NCBI RefSeq assembly: GCF_018854015.1
Contig: NZ_JAAXYO010000012.1
Span: forward strand, 1-64,000
Source: Igneacidithiobacillus copahuensis
GTDB lineage: Bacteria; Pseudomonadota; Gammaproteobacteria; Acidithiobacillales; Acidithiobacillaceae
DNA: 64,000 bases
Direction of reading: 5' to 3'
Shown here: positions 34,949 to 43,501 of the stretch, piece by piece
How the letters are laid out: each line of letters starts with the position of its first letter
Position numbering within the stretch: the stretch's first letter is position 1
The notes under the pieces: model-generated
What the model was told of the DNA's origin: nothing
The model's database searches: none
The model's input: only the letters and a program-made list of their open reading frames with translations
Made by a program: the position numbers and the translations under genes

Positions 34949-36089
34949 TTATTCGCCTGCGTTGGCGCGCAGTCGGCAGAATTTCCTGATTTTTTTTCTG
35001 TTCCTGGTCTTGGCTCTGGGAGCTTGGGGCGCATGGTGGTTTTTTGTCGGTAGTCGCCGCATCAGTAGTAACGATGCCTATGTGACGGGAAACCTCATTC
35101 CCGTTCCGGCCCAGACTGCCGGGACCATTCGTCGGGTCTTCGCAGAAAACACCGAATATGTCCATGCCGGACAGATTCTGGCAACGGTACAGGGAGATCA
35201 CAGCACTTTGGCCTTGCACCGGGCAGAAGCGGTGCTGGGACGAACAGTGCGCACCTTGCGCCAGGAATTTTCCGGAGTGCGCAAAAGTCAGCAAACCCTG
35301 CAGGCTGAGGAAGCACAGTTGGCAAAACTGCAGGGCGATCTGGCCCGGTACCAGATGGCACGAAAGGGCGACGCGGTACCCGGCATTCAGATCAGCAACA
35401 CCGAGGCGGATATCCGCGCGGCCGAGGCGCAGATCGGTGCCACTCGCGCGCAACTGGCCGCCGCCACGGCCCTGGTTGGCGGTACGACCCTGCAGAACAA
35501 CCCGAAAGTGCGCGCCGCCGTTGTGGCGCTGGAGCAGGCCTACGTGGCTTGGGCGCGACGCGATCTCCGGGCCCCGGTCAGCGGCTATGTCGCACAGCGT
35601 GCTGCCTATCCCGCCTTGATGATCCATCCAGGAGAACGACTGTTTACCATCGTCCCCTTGCAGGATCTCTGGGTGGTGGCCAACATCAAGGAAACAGAGA
35701 TGGCCCATCTATATCCTGGGCAAGCGGTGCGACTCACCAGCTACTACTATGGCAGTCGCGTCGTTTTCCATGGGGTCGTGCAAGGACTGCTGCCCGGCGC
35801 GGGTAGTGCCTTTGCCATCCTGCCGCCGGAGAATGCCACCGGTAACTATATTCACATCGTAGAACGGGTGCCGGTGCGAATCTCCTTGTCGGCGCGAGAG
35901 CTCGCGCGACATCCCTTGCGTCCCGGACTGTCGATGCAGGTGTACATTGACACGGCAAAGCAGCACTCTCATAGCGTTTTGCAGCCCCTGACGCAAACGC
36001 CCTCAGAGGGATACCAGACCAACTTATATGACGGCGAACTCGCCAAGGCCAAGGCCCTGGCTGCGCAAATCATCGCTCAGAATTCCTGA
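34929..36089 (+). CDS. HlyD/EmrA-type membrane fusion protein
   Basis: The 386-residue periplasmic adaptor has one N-terminal transmembrane segment (about 25-45, FLIFFLFLVLALGAWGAWW), the biotinyl-lipoyl-like strands around DAYVTGNLIPVPAQTAGTI and LRAPVSGYV, a coiled-coil hairpin between them and a C-terminal beta-barrel (LYPGQAVRLTSYYYG). The start at 34929 overlaps the upstream gene by 20 bases. It links the MFS pump to the outer-membrane factor. Confidence 0.92.
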   Translation: MTKEKSDYSPALARSRQNFLIFFLFLVLALGAWGAWWFFVGSRRISSNDAYVTGNLIPVPAQTAGTIRRVFAENTEYVHAGQILATVQGDHSTLALHRAEAVLGRTVRTLRQEFSGVRKSQQTLQAEEAQLAKLQGDLARYQMARKGDAVPGIQISNTEADIRAAEAQIGATRAQLAAATALVGGTTLQNNPKVRAAVVALEQAYVAWARRDLRAPVSGYVAQRAAYPALMIHPGERLFTIVPLQDLWVVANIKETEMAHLYPGQAVRLTSYYYGSRVVFHGVVQGLLPGAGSAFAILPPENATGNYIHIVERVPVRISLSARELARHPLRPGLSMQVYIDTAKQHSHSVLQPLTQTPSEGYQTNLYDGELAKAKALAAQIIAQNS

Positions 36090-36103
36090 GCAAGGAGACG
36101 GGA

Positions 36104-36466
36104 GTGGAGACGACAAAGATCGAGACCCGGCGCGTGTATGAGTGCCCATTGCCAAGCGGCTACCGGGTTCTGGCCGAGCGCTTGTGGCCGCGCGGCCTGC
36201 GCAAAAGTGATCTGGATTTGGCCGCCTGGCCCAAGGACCTGGCGCCGAGTACCGAATTGCGCCAGTGGTTTGGCCATGACCCCGAACGCTGGGAAGAATT
36301 TCGCCAGCGGTACTGGGAAGAATTGCAGAGTCATCGGGATATTGCGCGTCAACTACTCGAAGATGCCAAGTCGCAACCGATCCTTCTCCTCTATGCCGCC
36401 CATGATCAGGAGCACAACGGCGCCCTGGTGCTGCGGGACTTTTTGCGGCAGATCGGCGCCGTCTGA
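36104..36466 (+). CDS. DUF488-family protein (YeaO-like)
   Basis: The 120-residue protein matches the DUF488 family through RVLAERLWPRGLRKSDLDL, WFGHDPERWEEFRQRYWEEL and LLLYAAHDQEHNGALVLRDFL. The family is soluble and its biochemical role is not settled. The GTG start at 36104 has GGAG upstream and lies 14 bases after the adaptor gene, so it is probably cotranscribed. In many bacteria DUF488 genes sit with hemerythrin or globin genes, as here. Confidence 0.85.
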   Translation: METTKIETRRVYECPLPSGYRVLAERLWPRGLRKSDLDLAAWPKDLAPSTELRQWFGHDPERWEEFRQRYWEELQSHRDIARQLLEDAKSQPILLLYAAHDQEHNGALVLRDFLRQIGAV

Positions 36467-36481
36467 GTAGGGAGCGGGGAT

Positions 36482-37012
36482 ATGCATCAAATCGGGGAAG
36501 CAGCGGCACCATCCTTTACCGCGCCAGTGGCCATGCTGCGTGCCTGCCACCAGCGGATTCTACAGCAGTGTGACACCCTCGAGCGGTTGCCCTCTTATAT
36601 CGCCGAGCATGGGGCAGATGAGCAGGTGCGCCAAGCGGCGGGCAAGATACTGCGTTATTTCTCCCAGGCGGGGCTCGCTCATCATGAGGACGAGGAAGAA
36701 CAGCTCTTCCCCTGGCTTTTGGCCCAACCCACCTTCCCCGAGGATCTTCGGAAAATGCTCCGCAATCTCATACAGGAACATCGCCAACTGGATGCGGCAT
36801 GGGCGGAACTGGCTCCAGATCTGCGCGTCCTGGAAGCCGGTGGGCAGATTCGATGGCTCCACATCGCTCCCTTTGTGACCATCCATCGTCGGCACATCGT
36901 TGTTGAAAACGAGCACATCTTTCCCGTGGCCGAGGCGCTCCTGGACGCCGAGACAGCGCAGCGCATCGGCATGCAGATGGCAGAACGGCGCCGCCTGGGG
37001 GGTGAGTCGTGA
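36482..37012 (+). CDS. Hemerythrin-domain protein
   Basis: The 176-residue all-helical protein has the diiron ligand pattern of the HHE hemerythrin group: an early CHQRI histidine (about 23), HHEDEEEQLFPWL (about 62-72), EHRQLDAAW (about 100) and HRRHIVVENEHIFPVAE (about 140-150). Such proteins bind O2 or NO or protect Fe centres. It stands 15 bases after DUF488 and overlaps the next gene by GTGA. With the globin and reductase downstream, it suggests an NO or oxygen response. Confidence 0.87.
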   Translation: MHQIGEAAAPSFTAPVAMLRACHQRILQQCDTLERLPSYIAEHGADEQVRQAAGKILRYFSQAGLAHHEDEEEQLFPWLLAQPTFPEDLRKMLRNLIQEHRQLDAAWAELAPDLRVLEAGGQIRWLHIAPFVTIHRRHIVVENEHIFPVAEALLDAETAQRIGMQMAERRRLGGES

Positions 37013-37374
37013 AGAGAGAAGGAGAGCCGATCCTGCTTACGGCAGCGACCTTGCAGACTTGGGGAGAGCCACAGTTTCTCTCGCGACTGAAAACGGAGTT
37101 ACTGGCGCAGGACGCCCTCTTTGCGCCACTGCAGCAGGCCCTGACCCAGGGCAGTTATGCCCTGCTGGACGATCTCTCTTTGTTGGAGCTACGTCGCTGG
37201 GAGGAGGCAGATCACTATCTTCTGCGCCTGGGCGTGCAGTACCGCAGCGCCATTTCGGGCTGCGCCTGCGCCGGCGATCCAGATCCGGAGATCGAACCCC
37301 TCGAATACGCCGAGCTCGAACTGTGCATTCAGCGGCACTCCGGGATCGTATCCCTGCAGGCGTTGGCTCCGTGA
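37009..37374 (+). CDS. Conserved-looking hypothetical protein
   Basis: The 121-residue soluble protein has no family I recognise. It contains a cysteine pair in GCACAG (about 84-89), an acidic stretch (DPDPEIEPLEYAELEL) and no signal peptide or membrane segment. The GTG start overlaps the hemerythrin stop by four bases, so the two are probably translated together and may act together. Confidence 0.65.
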   Translation: MKREGEPILLTAATLQTWGEPQFLSRLKTELLAQDALFAPLQQALTQGSYALLDDLSLLELRRWEEADHYLLRLGVQYRSAISGCACAGDPDPEIEPLEYAELELCIQRHSGIVSLQALAP

Positions 37375-37381
37375 GACTCCG

Positions 37382-38322
37382 TCATGCGCTGGGGCTGAAA
37401 CTGTCGAAATGGATCTGCTCATGCGGCATCCCATGGGAGAGCAGGAGATCGATGGCTGCCTCGATCATGCCGGGGCTACCGCAGGTAAAAGGCGCCGGGG
37501 CCCCGACCATTCGGACAGCGCCGGATCGGAGCAGGACACCGACAGTCGCAGTTCCGGATGCTTGCTGGCGAGATCTTCAAGGAACTCAAGATGATAGAGA
37601 TCCCGCTGCTGGCGCACCCCAAAATAGAGGGCAATGGGCCGCCGCTCGCCGCGCCGGAAATGGTCCTCCAAAATGGCTTCGATGGGCGCCAGTCCTGTGC
37701 CGGCAGCAATGCACAGCAGGGGGCGATCGTTTTCCTGCCGCGTAAACTCCCCCTGGGCAGCCGACAGCATGATCTCCTCGCCTATCTGAGCGTGGTCGAA
37801 GAGCCATTCCGAGAATTTGCCCCCGGGCACCTTGCGGATATGAAAGTGCAGGCGATGATCCTCCCTGGGGGCGCTGGCCATGGAATAGGAGCGCCAGAGG
37901 GAAGGCGCTCCTGGAACCGCGAGCCGTGCATATTGTCCTGCCCGGTAGGGATAGGGACGATCACAGTCGACCCTAAGCTCCATGATCGTCTCGCCCAGCA
38001 GGTGCAGACCGCTCACCCGGCCCTTCCAGTACGCTGGACTCTCGTCGACCGTTGCGGCGATGCGCATGGCAGTACGCGGTTGCAGCTTGCACAGGATCGC
38101 CTTGTTGGATGCCCGTTCTTCCGGGGTCAGCAACAGGGGCATGAACGGTAGCTGTTCGCCGTCGCCCGCGAGAATGGTACCCTTGCAGTCACCGCAAGAG
38201 CCATTGCCACAGCCGTGATGGATCGCTATGCCCTGTTCCAGGGCGGCCTCGACAATGGCCTGATCCTCGCGCACCTGCAGGCAGATCCCCGAAGGTTCGA
38301 GTCTTACCTCATGGGTTTGCAT
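37382..38322 (-). pseudogene. Ferredoxin-type NAD(P)H reductase with C-terminal deletion and frameshift
   Basis: The intact part, 285 residues ending at 37465, has a plant-type [2Fe-2S] motif (CGNGSCGDC plus a later ILC), an FAD motif (WRSYSMAS) and an NAD motif (GTGLAPIEAILEDHF). The frame ends with a non-family tail after SEWSGP. In the -1 frame, sequence down to 37382 reads FTCGSPGMIEAAIDLL...FDSFSPSA, the conserved family C-terminus. About 17-20 residues usually found between are missing, so a small deletion changed frame. ATG 38322 has AAGGAGAG upstream. It follows the globin gene and would have reduced it. Confidence 0.8.
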
Positions 38323-38383
38323 GTGCTCTCCTTTGTAGAAGGTGGAAGACACACCGCCGCGTAGACGGCGGCGTTGCCAGCGC

Positions 38384-38848
38384 TCAGGCCGTGGCCGGGG
38401 GCACGTCATCCAGGATCAGAGGCACATAGCGACCTGGCGCCATGGCTTCGGCCGCAGCTTGAATACAGACCGTTGCCGCCAGGTTGTAGGCCTCGATCCA
38501 GGACTCCGCCATCTCTGCGGTCCAGGCAGGCCCCAGGAAATGCTTCAGCGTCAGCAAAAGGCTCTTGCCGACGATCGGATAGTGTTCCGGCCGGGTATCA
38601 TATTGGATGTGGCCCACGCCGAGCTCCTTGAGATAGGGGACCAGCATCTCGGTATTGTCGATGTTGCTGGCAATCTGGATCACCGAGTTGAAAAGACGCA
38701 CGCGCTGCTGGGTCATGTCCCCCGGAAACATCTTTCGTACTTCGGGGTAATGGCTGAACATGGTATCGTAAAAATGTTGGGCAACCTGTACGCCCAAATC
38801 CTCTACGGCCTTGCCGCTTTGCTTGATCAGATCGATGTTGATGCTCAT
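38384..38848 (-). CDS. Single-domain globin (Vitreoscilla-hemoglobin/flavohemoglobin type)
   Basis: The 154-residue heme protein matches the globin domain of flavohemoglobins. The proximal histidine is His89 in RPEHYPIVG, and HFYDTMFSHYPEVRKMF near 25-41 holds the B-helix Tyr. It has no attached reductase domain; the separate reductase gene follows 61 bases downstream. NO dioxygenation or oxygen delivery are the known roles of such proteins. It is divergent from a Crp/Fnr regulator, with an NNR-like box between. Confidence 0.92.
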   Translation of the reverse strand: MSINIDLIKQSGKAVEDLGVQVAQHFYDTMFSHYPEVRKMFPGDMTQQRVRLFNSVIQIASNIDNTEMLVPYLKELGVGHIQYDTRPEHYPIVGKSLLLTLKHFLGPAWTAEMAESWIEAYNLAATVCIQAAAEAMAPGRYVPLILDDVPPATA

Positions 38849-38919
38849 CTTGGAGTCTCCCGTAATGAATAGTGCCCAATTGGCGAGCTACAGTCTGGCT
38901 TCGCGAAAGATTCGCGTCC

Positions 38920-38933
38920 TTGATCTGGGTCAA
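38920..38933. promoter_or_regulatory. FNR/DNR-like box between globin and regulator genes
   Basis: TTGAT-CTGG-GTCAA (38920-38933) is a match to the FNR/NNR/DNR box. It lies 71 bases upstream of the globin start and 62 bases upstream of the regulator start, so it could serve both divergent genes. Confidence 0.7.
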
Positions 38934-38995
38934 GGTTTTGTTCGTGGAATCTGCCGATCGATCGCGGCCAGTATTTTCCAATCGACGAGCCTGCC

Positions 38996-39682
38996 ATGAG
39001 CGTCGATCCCGCATCGTATGCCGATCGCCTGCGGCAGCAGCCGATCTTTGCCGTTTGGTCGCCAGCGGAATTGGTGGAGTTATTGCGCGTCTGTCAGCTC
39101 CAGTCGCATACGGACGGAGAGGTCCTCTTCGTCGAAAGGGATCCGGCGAGTCAGTTCTTTTTTCTCGATGTCGGCATCGTGGAATTGTTCAGCACCAGTG
39201 TCGATGGCAAGGAAAAGATTCTGGAGATCATGCAGGCAGGTGATCTCTTTGCCGAAGCCGTGGCCTTCATGGAAGGGAAATATCCGGTGACCGCGCGCTG
39301 TCAGGGTCGCTGCAAAATTTTGCAAATCCCCTTCGCTCCCTTTGTTGCCATCCTCGACCGGGATCCCCGCCTGATGCGGCGGATACTTGCGCAGCTGAGC
39401 ATGCGCCTGCACTTTCTGGTCAAGGAAGTGCGCATGCGTAGCATCGAGTCGGCGAACCGAAGAGTTTGTAATTATCTCCTGGAGCTGTCGGAGTCTGCGG
39501 CTCCGCAAGCCGATTTTTCCCTTCCTGCGAAGAAGGTCAGCATCGCGGCGCGTCTGGGATTGACGGCAGAAACCTTTTCGCGCGTCCTCCGCCGCCTGCA
39601 AGATGCCCATGCCATCGACATGCAGGGGCAGCATATCGTGATTCTGGATCGCAAGAAGTTGTTGGCGATCAGTCTGGCGTGA
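38996..39682 (+). CDS. Crp/Fnr-family regulator, DNR/NnrR-like
   Basis: The 228-residue protein has an N-terminal cyclic-nucleotide-type beta-barrel (about 15-120), a long dimerisation helix and a C-terminal winged helix-turn-helix (SIAARLGLTAETFSRVLRRL, about 178-197). The Fnr-type N-terminal cysteine cluster is absent, so it is not an Fe-S oxygen sensor; the DNR/NnrR group senses NO through heme. It is divergent from the globin gene across a matching box. The NO role is inference from context. Confidence 0.85.
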   Translation: MSVDPASYADRLRQQPIFAVWSPAELVELLRVCQLQSHTDGEVLFVERDPASQFFFLDVGIVELFSTSVDGKEKILEIMQAGDLFAEAVAFMEGKYPVTARCQGRCKILQIPFAPFVAILDRDPRLMRRILAQLSMRLHFLVKEVRMRSIESANRRVCNYLLELSESAAPQADFSLPAKKVSIAARLGLTAETFSRVLRRLQDAHAIDMQGQHIVILDRKKLLAISLA

Positions 39683-39747
39683 GCGTAGGTACTACGTTCC
39701 TCTGAATCGCTGCTGTTGCAGATGTCCCGATGCCCGCATACGGCATC

Positions 39748-39775
39748 TTGACATACAGGTTCCAACGGATAAGAT
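39748..39775 (+). promoter_or_regulatory. Sigma-70 promoter of tetR efflux operon
   Basis: TTGACA (39748-39753) and TAAGAT (39770-39775) are separated by 16 bases, a near-consensus promoter. Its -10 box abuts the palindrome at 39776. Confidence 0.75.
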
Positions 39776-39789
39776 AGTAATTAATTACT
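39776..39789. promoter_or_regulatory. Palindromic operator, probable TetR site
   Basis: AGTAATTAATTACT is a perfect 14-bp palindrome placed directly after the -10 box and 17 bases before the tetR start, an ideal place for autorepression. Confidence 0.7.
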
Positions 39790-39806
39790 TTCTATTGGAA
39801 GACGTC

Positions 39807-40415
39807 ATGGATTCCCACCCCGAACATCTACCCGCCGACGTGCGCCGCGAGGTCACGGTCGAAGCTGTGATCGCGCTGGCTGCCGAGCACAATCCCGGCG
39901 ACATCACCACCAGCGCGATTGCGCGCCACATGGGGCTGACGCAAGGCGCCTTGTTCCGCCACTTTCCCAGCAAGGAAGCGCTGTGGGAGGCGGTGATGGA
40001 CTGGGTGGCGGCCCGGCTGATGGCGCGGGTGGACGCCGCCATGGGCACGCACAGCGATGCCCTCGACGCCCTGGAGGCCGTGTTTCTCACGCACTGCGAC
40101 TTCGTTGCCGAGCATCCGGGGGTGCCGCGCATGCTGTTCGGTGAACTTCAGCGCGCCGAGGACACCGCCGCCAAGCGCGTCGCCCGCAGCCTGCTTTCGG
40201 CCTACGGCAAGCGCGTGCGCCAGCTCATTACCACGGGCCAGCAGCGCGGGGAACTGAGCTCAGACATCACCGCAGACGCCGCCGCCGCGATGTTCATCGG
40301 CGCCATCCAGGGCCTGGTGATGCAGACCCTGCTGAACGGCAAACCCCAACACATTCGCAGCGCGGCACCAGGGGTGTTCGCGCTGTACCGTCGCTGCATT
40401 CGGAGCCAGCCATGA
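39807..40415 (+). CDS. TetR-family transcriptional repressor
   Basis: The 202-residue protein has the TetR DNA-binding helix-turn-helix near the N-terminus (ITTSAIARHMGLTQGALFRHFPSKEALWEAV, about 30-60) and a variable ligand-binding helical domain. The ATG at 39807 has GGAAGA upstream; an in-frame TTG 12 bases earlier is less likely. It heads a GC-rich efflux operon, and its stop overlaps the adaptor gene by ATGA. The perfect palindrome in its promoter is its likely operator. Confidence 0.92.
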   Translation: MDSHPEHLPADVRREVTVEAVIALAAEHNPGDITTSAIARHMGLTQGALFRHFPSKEALWEAVMDWVAARLMARVDAAMGTHSDALDALEAVFLTHCDFVAEHPGVPRMLFGELQRAEDTAAKRVARSLLSAYGKRVRQLITTGQQRGELSSDITADAAAAMFIGAIQGLVMQTLLNGKPQHIRSAAPGVFALYRRCIRSQP

Positions 40416-41560
40416 CGTTTTCCGCAATGAACCGCCGCACCCTGCTGCTGCTTGCCGTACTGGTGCCCATTCTGATCTTGCTCGGCTATGTGGCGCTGCG
40501 CTCCGGGCCGCTGGCGCCGGTGCCGGTCACGACAACCAAGGTGGAAAGCCGCGCCCTGCAACCGGCTCTGTTCGGCATCGGCACCGTGCAGGCGCGCTAC
40601 ACCTACAGCATCGGCCCGACCGTGGCCGGGCGGGTGTTGCGGCTGAACGTGCATGTGGGCGACCAGGTCAAGGCCGGCCAGCTGCTGGGTGAGATGGATC
40701 CGGTCGATCTCGGCCAGCGCCAGAGCGGGCTCGATGCGGCGATGCGCAGCGCGCAGGCGCAGTTGCAGCAGGCGCAGGCGCAGCGCGACTTCGCCGCCAG
40801 CCAGGCCGAGCGCTACGACCAATTGCTCGCCGTGCATGGCACCAGCAAGGAGGTGGCCGATGTGAAGCGCCAGGAGCTGCGCGTGGCCGATACCGCGTTG
40901 GCCGCCGCCCGCGACGCCCTCAAACGCGCCCAGGCCGATGCCCAGGGCGTGGGCGCGCAGCGCGGCAATCTCAAGCTCATCGCCCCGGCGGACGGCCTGA
41001 TCACCGCCCGCGACGCCGACCCCGGCACCACCGTGGTCGCCGGGGCGCCGGTGATCGAGATGATCGACCCGAACAGCCTGTGGATCGACACCCGCTTCGA
41101 CCAGCTCAGCGCCAGCAGCCTGGCCGCGGGCGAGGCGGCGCGCATCGTGCTGCGCTCGCGCTCGGGTCAGACCCTGCCCGGCAGCGTGCTGCGCGTGGAG
41201 CCGCTGGCCGACGCCGTCACCGAGGAAACCCTGGCGAAGGTCCGCTTCGCGCAAGTGCCGAAGCCCCTACCGCCGCTGGGCGAACTGGCCGAGGTGACGG
41301 TGAGCCTGCCGGCCCTGCCTGCGCGCCCGACCCTGCCCAACGCCAGCCTGCAGCATGTGGACGGCAAGCTCGGCGTGTGGCGCATCCACGCGGACAAGCT
41401 GGAGTTCGTGCCCGTCAAAGTGCTGGGCAGCGACCTCGAAGGCCATGTCCAGGTCGATGGCGTGAAGGCGGGTGAGCGCGTGGTGGTCTACAGCCAGCGC
41501 AGCCTGCGCGCGGGCAGCCGCTTCAGCATCGTCGATCGCATTCCCGGAGTGACGCCGTGA
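40412..41560 (+). CDS. HlyD-family periplasmic adaptor of an ABC exporter
   Basis: The 382-residue protein has a single N-terminal membrane anchor (about 8-26, TLLLLAVLVPILILLGYVAL), the lipoyl strands FGIGTVQARYTYSIGPTVAGRVLRL and LIAPADGLITARDADPG, and a coiled coil between (about 105-185). It overlaps tetR and the permease gene by four bases each. It should bridge the ABC permease to an outer-membrane factor such as the one at 43891. Confidence 0.92.
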   Translation: MTFSAMNRRTLLLLAVLVPILILLGYVALRSGPLAPVPVTTTKVESRALQPALFGIGTVQARYTYSIGPTVAGRVLRLNVHVGDQVKAGQLLGEMDPVDLGQRQSGLDAAMRSAQAQLQQAQAQRDFAASQAERYDQLLAVHGTSKEVADVKRQELRVADTALAAARDALKRAQADAQGVGAQRGNLKLIAPADGLITARDADPGTTVVAGAPVIEMIDPNSLWIDTRFDQLSASSLAAGEAARIVLRSRSGQTLPGSVLRVEPLADAVTEETLAKVRFAQVPKPLPPLGELAEVTVSLPALPARPTLPNASLQHVDGKLGVWRIHADKLEFVPVKVLGSDLEGHVQVDGVKAGERVVVYSQRSLRAGSRFSIVDRIPGVTP

Positions 41561-42771
41561 TCAGCCTGGCCGGCCGCGACATCCTGCATGCCTGGGGCAA
41601 GTTCGTCTTCACCGGCATCGGTCTGGGCCTGCTGATCGGCGTGACCCTGACCATGGCCGGGGTCTATCGCGGCATGATCGACGATGCCATGGTGCTGCTG
41701 GACAACAGCGGCGCCGACCTGTGGGTGGTGCAGAAGGACACGCAAGGGCCGTACGCCGAGTCGTCCAGCCTGTATGACGATACCTGGCGCGGCATCGCCG
41801 CGATGCCGGGCGTGGCCAGCGCCGCCAATGTCACCTACCTGACCATGCAGGTGCGCGCGGTCAACCGCAGCCAGCAGCGCGACGTGCGTGCCATGGTGGT
41901 GGGCGTTTCCGCCGACGGCCCCGGCACGGCCGGCTGGCCGCCGTATCTCGTCGCCGGGCGCCAGATCACGCGCAGCCACTACGAGGCGGTGGCCGACATC
42001 GCCAGCGGCTTTCGCCTGGGCGACACCCTGCAGATCCGGCGCAACCGCTACACCGTGGTCGGCCTGACCCGGCGCATGGTGTCGTCCAACGGCGACCCGA
42101 TGGTGTTCATCCCGCTCAAGGACGCGCAGCAGGCGCAGTTCCTCAAGGACAACGAGGCCATCCTGCAGCAGCGCCGCCGCACCGCCGAAAATCCGGCCTT
42201 CAACCGCCCCGGCGTGCCCGGTCTGCTCGACGCGGTGATCGCCTCGCAAAGCAGCAACAACTATGTCAACGCCGTGCTGGTGCGCATCAAGCCCGGCACT
42301 ACCGCCAACGAAGTAGCTGAACCCATCCGGCGCTGGAAGCGGCTCACGGTGTTCACCCGCGCGCAGATGGAAGACATTCTGGTCAACAAGCTCATCGCCA
42401 CCGCGGCCAAGCAGATCGGCATGTTCATGGTCATCCTGGCCATGGTCAGCGCGGCCATCGTCGCCTTCATCATCTACACCCTGACCATGGACAAGATCCG
42501 CGAGATCGCGGTGCTCAAGCTCATCGGCACGCGCAACCGCACCATCGCCGCGATGATCATGCAGCAGGCGCTCGCGCTCGGCCTGATCGGCTTTGCCGTG
42601 GGCAAGATCACCGCCACCTTTGCGGCGCCGATCTTTCCGAAGTATGTGCTGCTGCTGCCGGGTGACTCGCTCAAGGGCTTGGCCGCCGTCATCGTCATCT
42701 GCGCGCTGGCGAGCCTGATTGCCATCCGCATGGCGCTCAAGGTCGATCCGGCCGAGGCGATCGGGGGCTGA
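41557..42771 (+). CDS. ABC exporter permease, FtsX/MacB-like
   Basis: The 404-residue protein has the MacB/DevC layout: a first membrane segment near residues 15-40, a large periplasmic part (about 45-275) and three helices in the C-terminal 130 residues. The FMVILAMVSAAIVAFIIYTLTM helix and the terminal LALGLIGFAVG and AVIVICALASLIAIRMAL helices are clear. The GTG start overlaps the adaptor stop. It is transcribed with its ATPase immediately after. Confidence 0.9.
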   Translation: MISLAGRDILHAWGKFVFTGIGLGLLIGVTLTMAGVYRGMIDDAMVLLDNSGADLWVVQKDTQGPYAESSSLYDDTWRGIAAMPGVASAANVTYLTMQVRAVNRSQQRDVRAMVVGVSADGPGTAGWPPYLVAGRQITRSHYEAVADIASGFRLGDTLQIRRNRYTVVGLTRRMVSSNGDPMVFIPLKDAQQAQFLKDNEAILQQRRRTAENPAFNRPGVPGLLDAVIASQSSNNYVNAVLVRIKPGTTANEVAEPIRRWKRLTVFTRAQMEDILVNKLIATAAKQIGMFMVILAMVSAAIVAFIIYTLTMDKIREIAVLKLIGTRNRTIAAMIMQQALALGLIGFAVGKITATFAAPIFPKYVLLLPGDSLKGLAAVIVICALASLIAIRMALKVDPAEAIGG

Positions 42772-42772
42772 G

Positions 42773-43486
42773 ATGAGCACGAACAAAGGCATCCGCATCG
42801 AAGGCTTGAAAAAGCGCTACGGCAGCGGCGACACCGCGGTGGACGCGCTCAAGGGCGTGACCATGCAGGTCGATCCCGGCGAGGTGGTCGGTCTGGTCGG
42901 GCCGTCGGGCTCGGGCAAGAGCACCCTGCTCAAGTGTCTGGGCGCGGTGATCGACCCCACGGCCGGTCGCATGGTTCTGGGCGACGAAGTGATCTACGAC
43001 GACGGCTGGAAGGTGCGCGACCTGCGCGCCCTGCGCCGCGACAGGATCGGCTTCGTGTTCCAGGCGCCCTACCTCATTCCCTTCCTCGACGTCACCGACA
43101 ACGTCGCCCTGCTGCCCATGCTGGCCGGCATGCCCAACGCCGAGGCGCGCGCGCGCGCGCTGGAACTGCTCACTGCGCTGGATGTGCAGCATCGCGCCAA
43201 GGCCATGCCCTCGCAGCTCTCCGGCGGCGAGCAGCAGCGCGTAGCCATCGCCCGCGGCCTGGTCAACCACCCGCCGGTGATTCTGGCCGACGAGCCCACC
43301 GCGCCGCTCGATTCGCAGCGCGCCATGGCGGTGATCCGCATCCTCAACGACATGGCGAAGAAGTATCAAACCGCCATCATCGTCGTCACCCACGACGAGA
43401 AGATCATCCCCACCTTCAAGCGCATCTACCACATCCGCGACGGCGTGACCCATGAAGAGGCCGGTGAAGGCCGCGGCTTCGACTGA
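42773..43486 (+). CDS. ABC exporter ATP-binding protein
   Basis: The 237-residue ATPase has Walker A GPSGSGKST (about 43-51), the Q-loop VFQAPYL, signature LSGGEQQRVAIARGLV and Walker B VILADEPTAPLD, followed by the H-loop VVTHDEK. The D-loop is APLD rather than the common GALD. It is of the LolD/MacB class and pairs with the permease gene one base upstream. Confidence 0.95.
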   Translation: MSTNKGIRIEGLKKRYGSGDTAVDALKGVTMQVDPGEVVGLVGPSGSGKSTLLKCLGAVIDPTAGRMVLGDEVIYDDGWKVRDLRALRRDRIGFVFQAPYLIPFLDVTDNVALLPMLAGMPNAEARARALELLTALDVQHRAKAMPSQLSGGEQQRVAIARGLVNHPPVILADEPTAPLDSQRAMAVIRILNDMAKKYQTAIIVVTHDEKIIPTFKRIYHIRDGVTHEEAGEGRGFD

Positions 43487-43501
43487 AACCCTGGAGACGA
43501 C

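Noticed and set aside
41488..42798. Minus-strand open frame of 436 codons opposite ABC permease
   Set aside because: His/Asp-rich shadow of a GC-rich gene; no motif or start signal.
43140..43165. Alternating GC run inside the ABC ATPase gene
   Set aside because: It encodes normal Ala/Arg residues in the conserved region and fits the GC-rich island composition; no separate role is needed.
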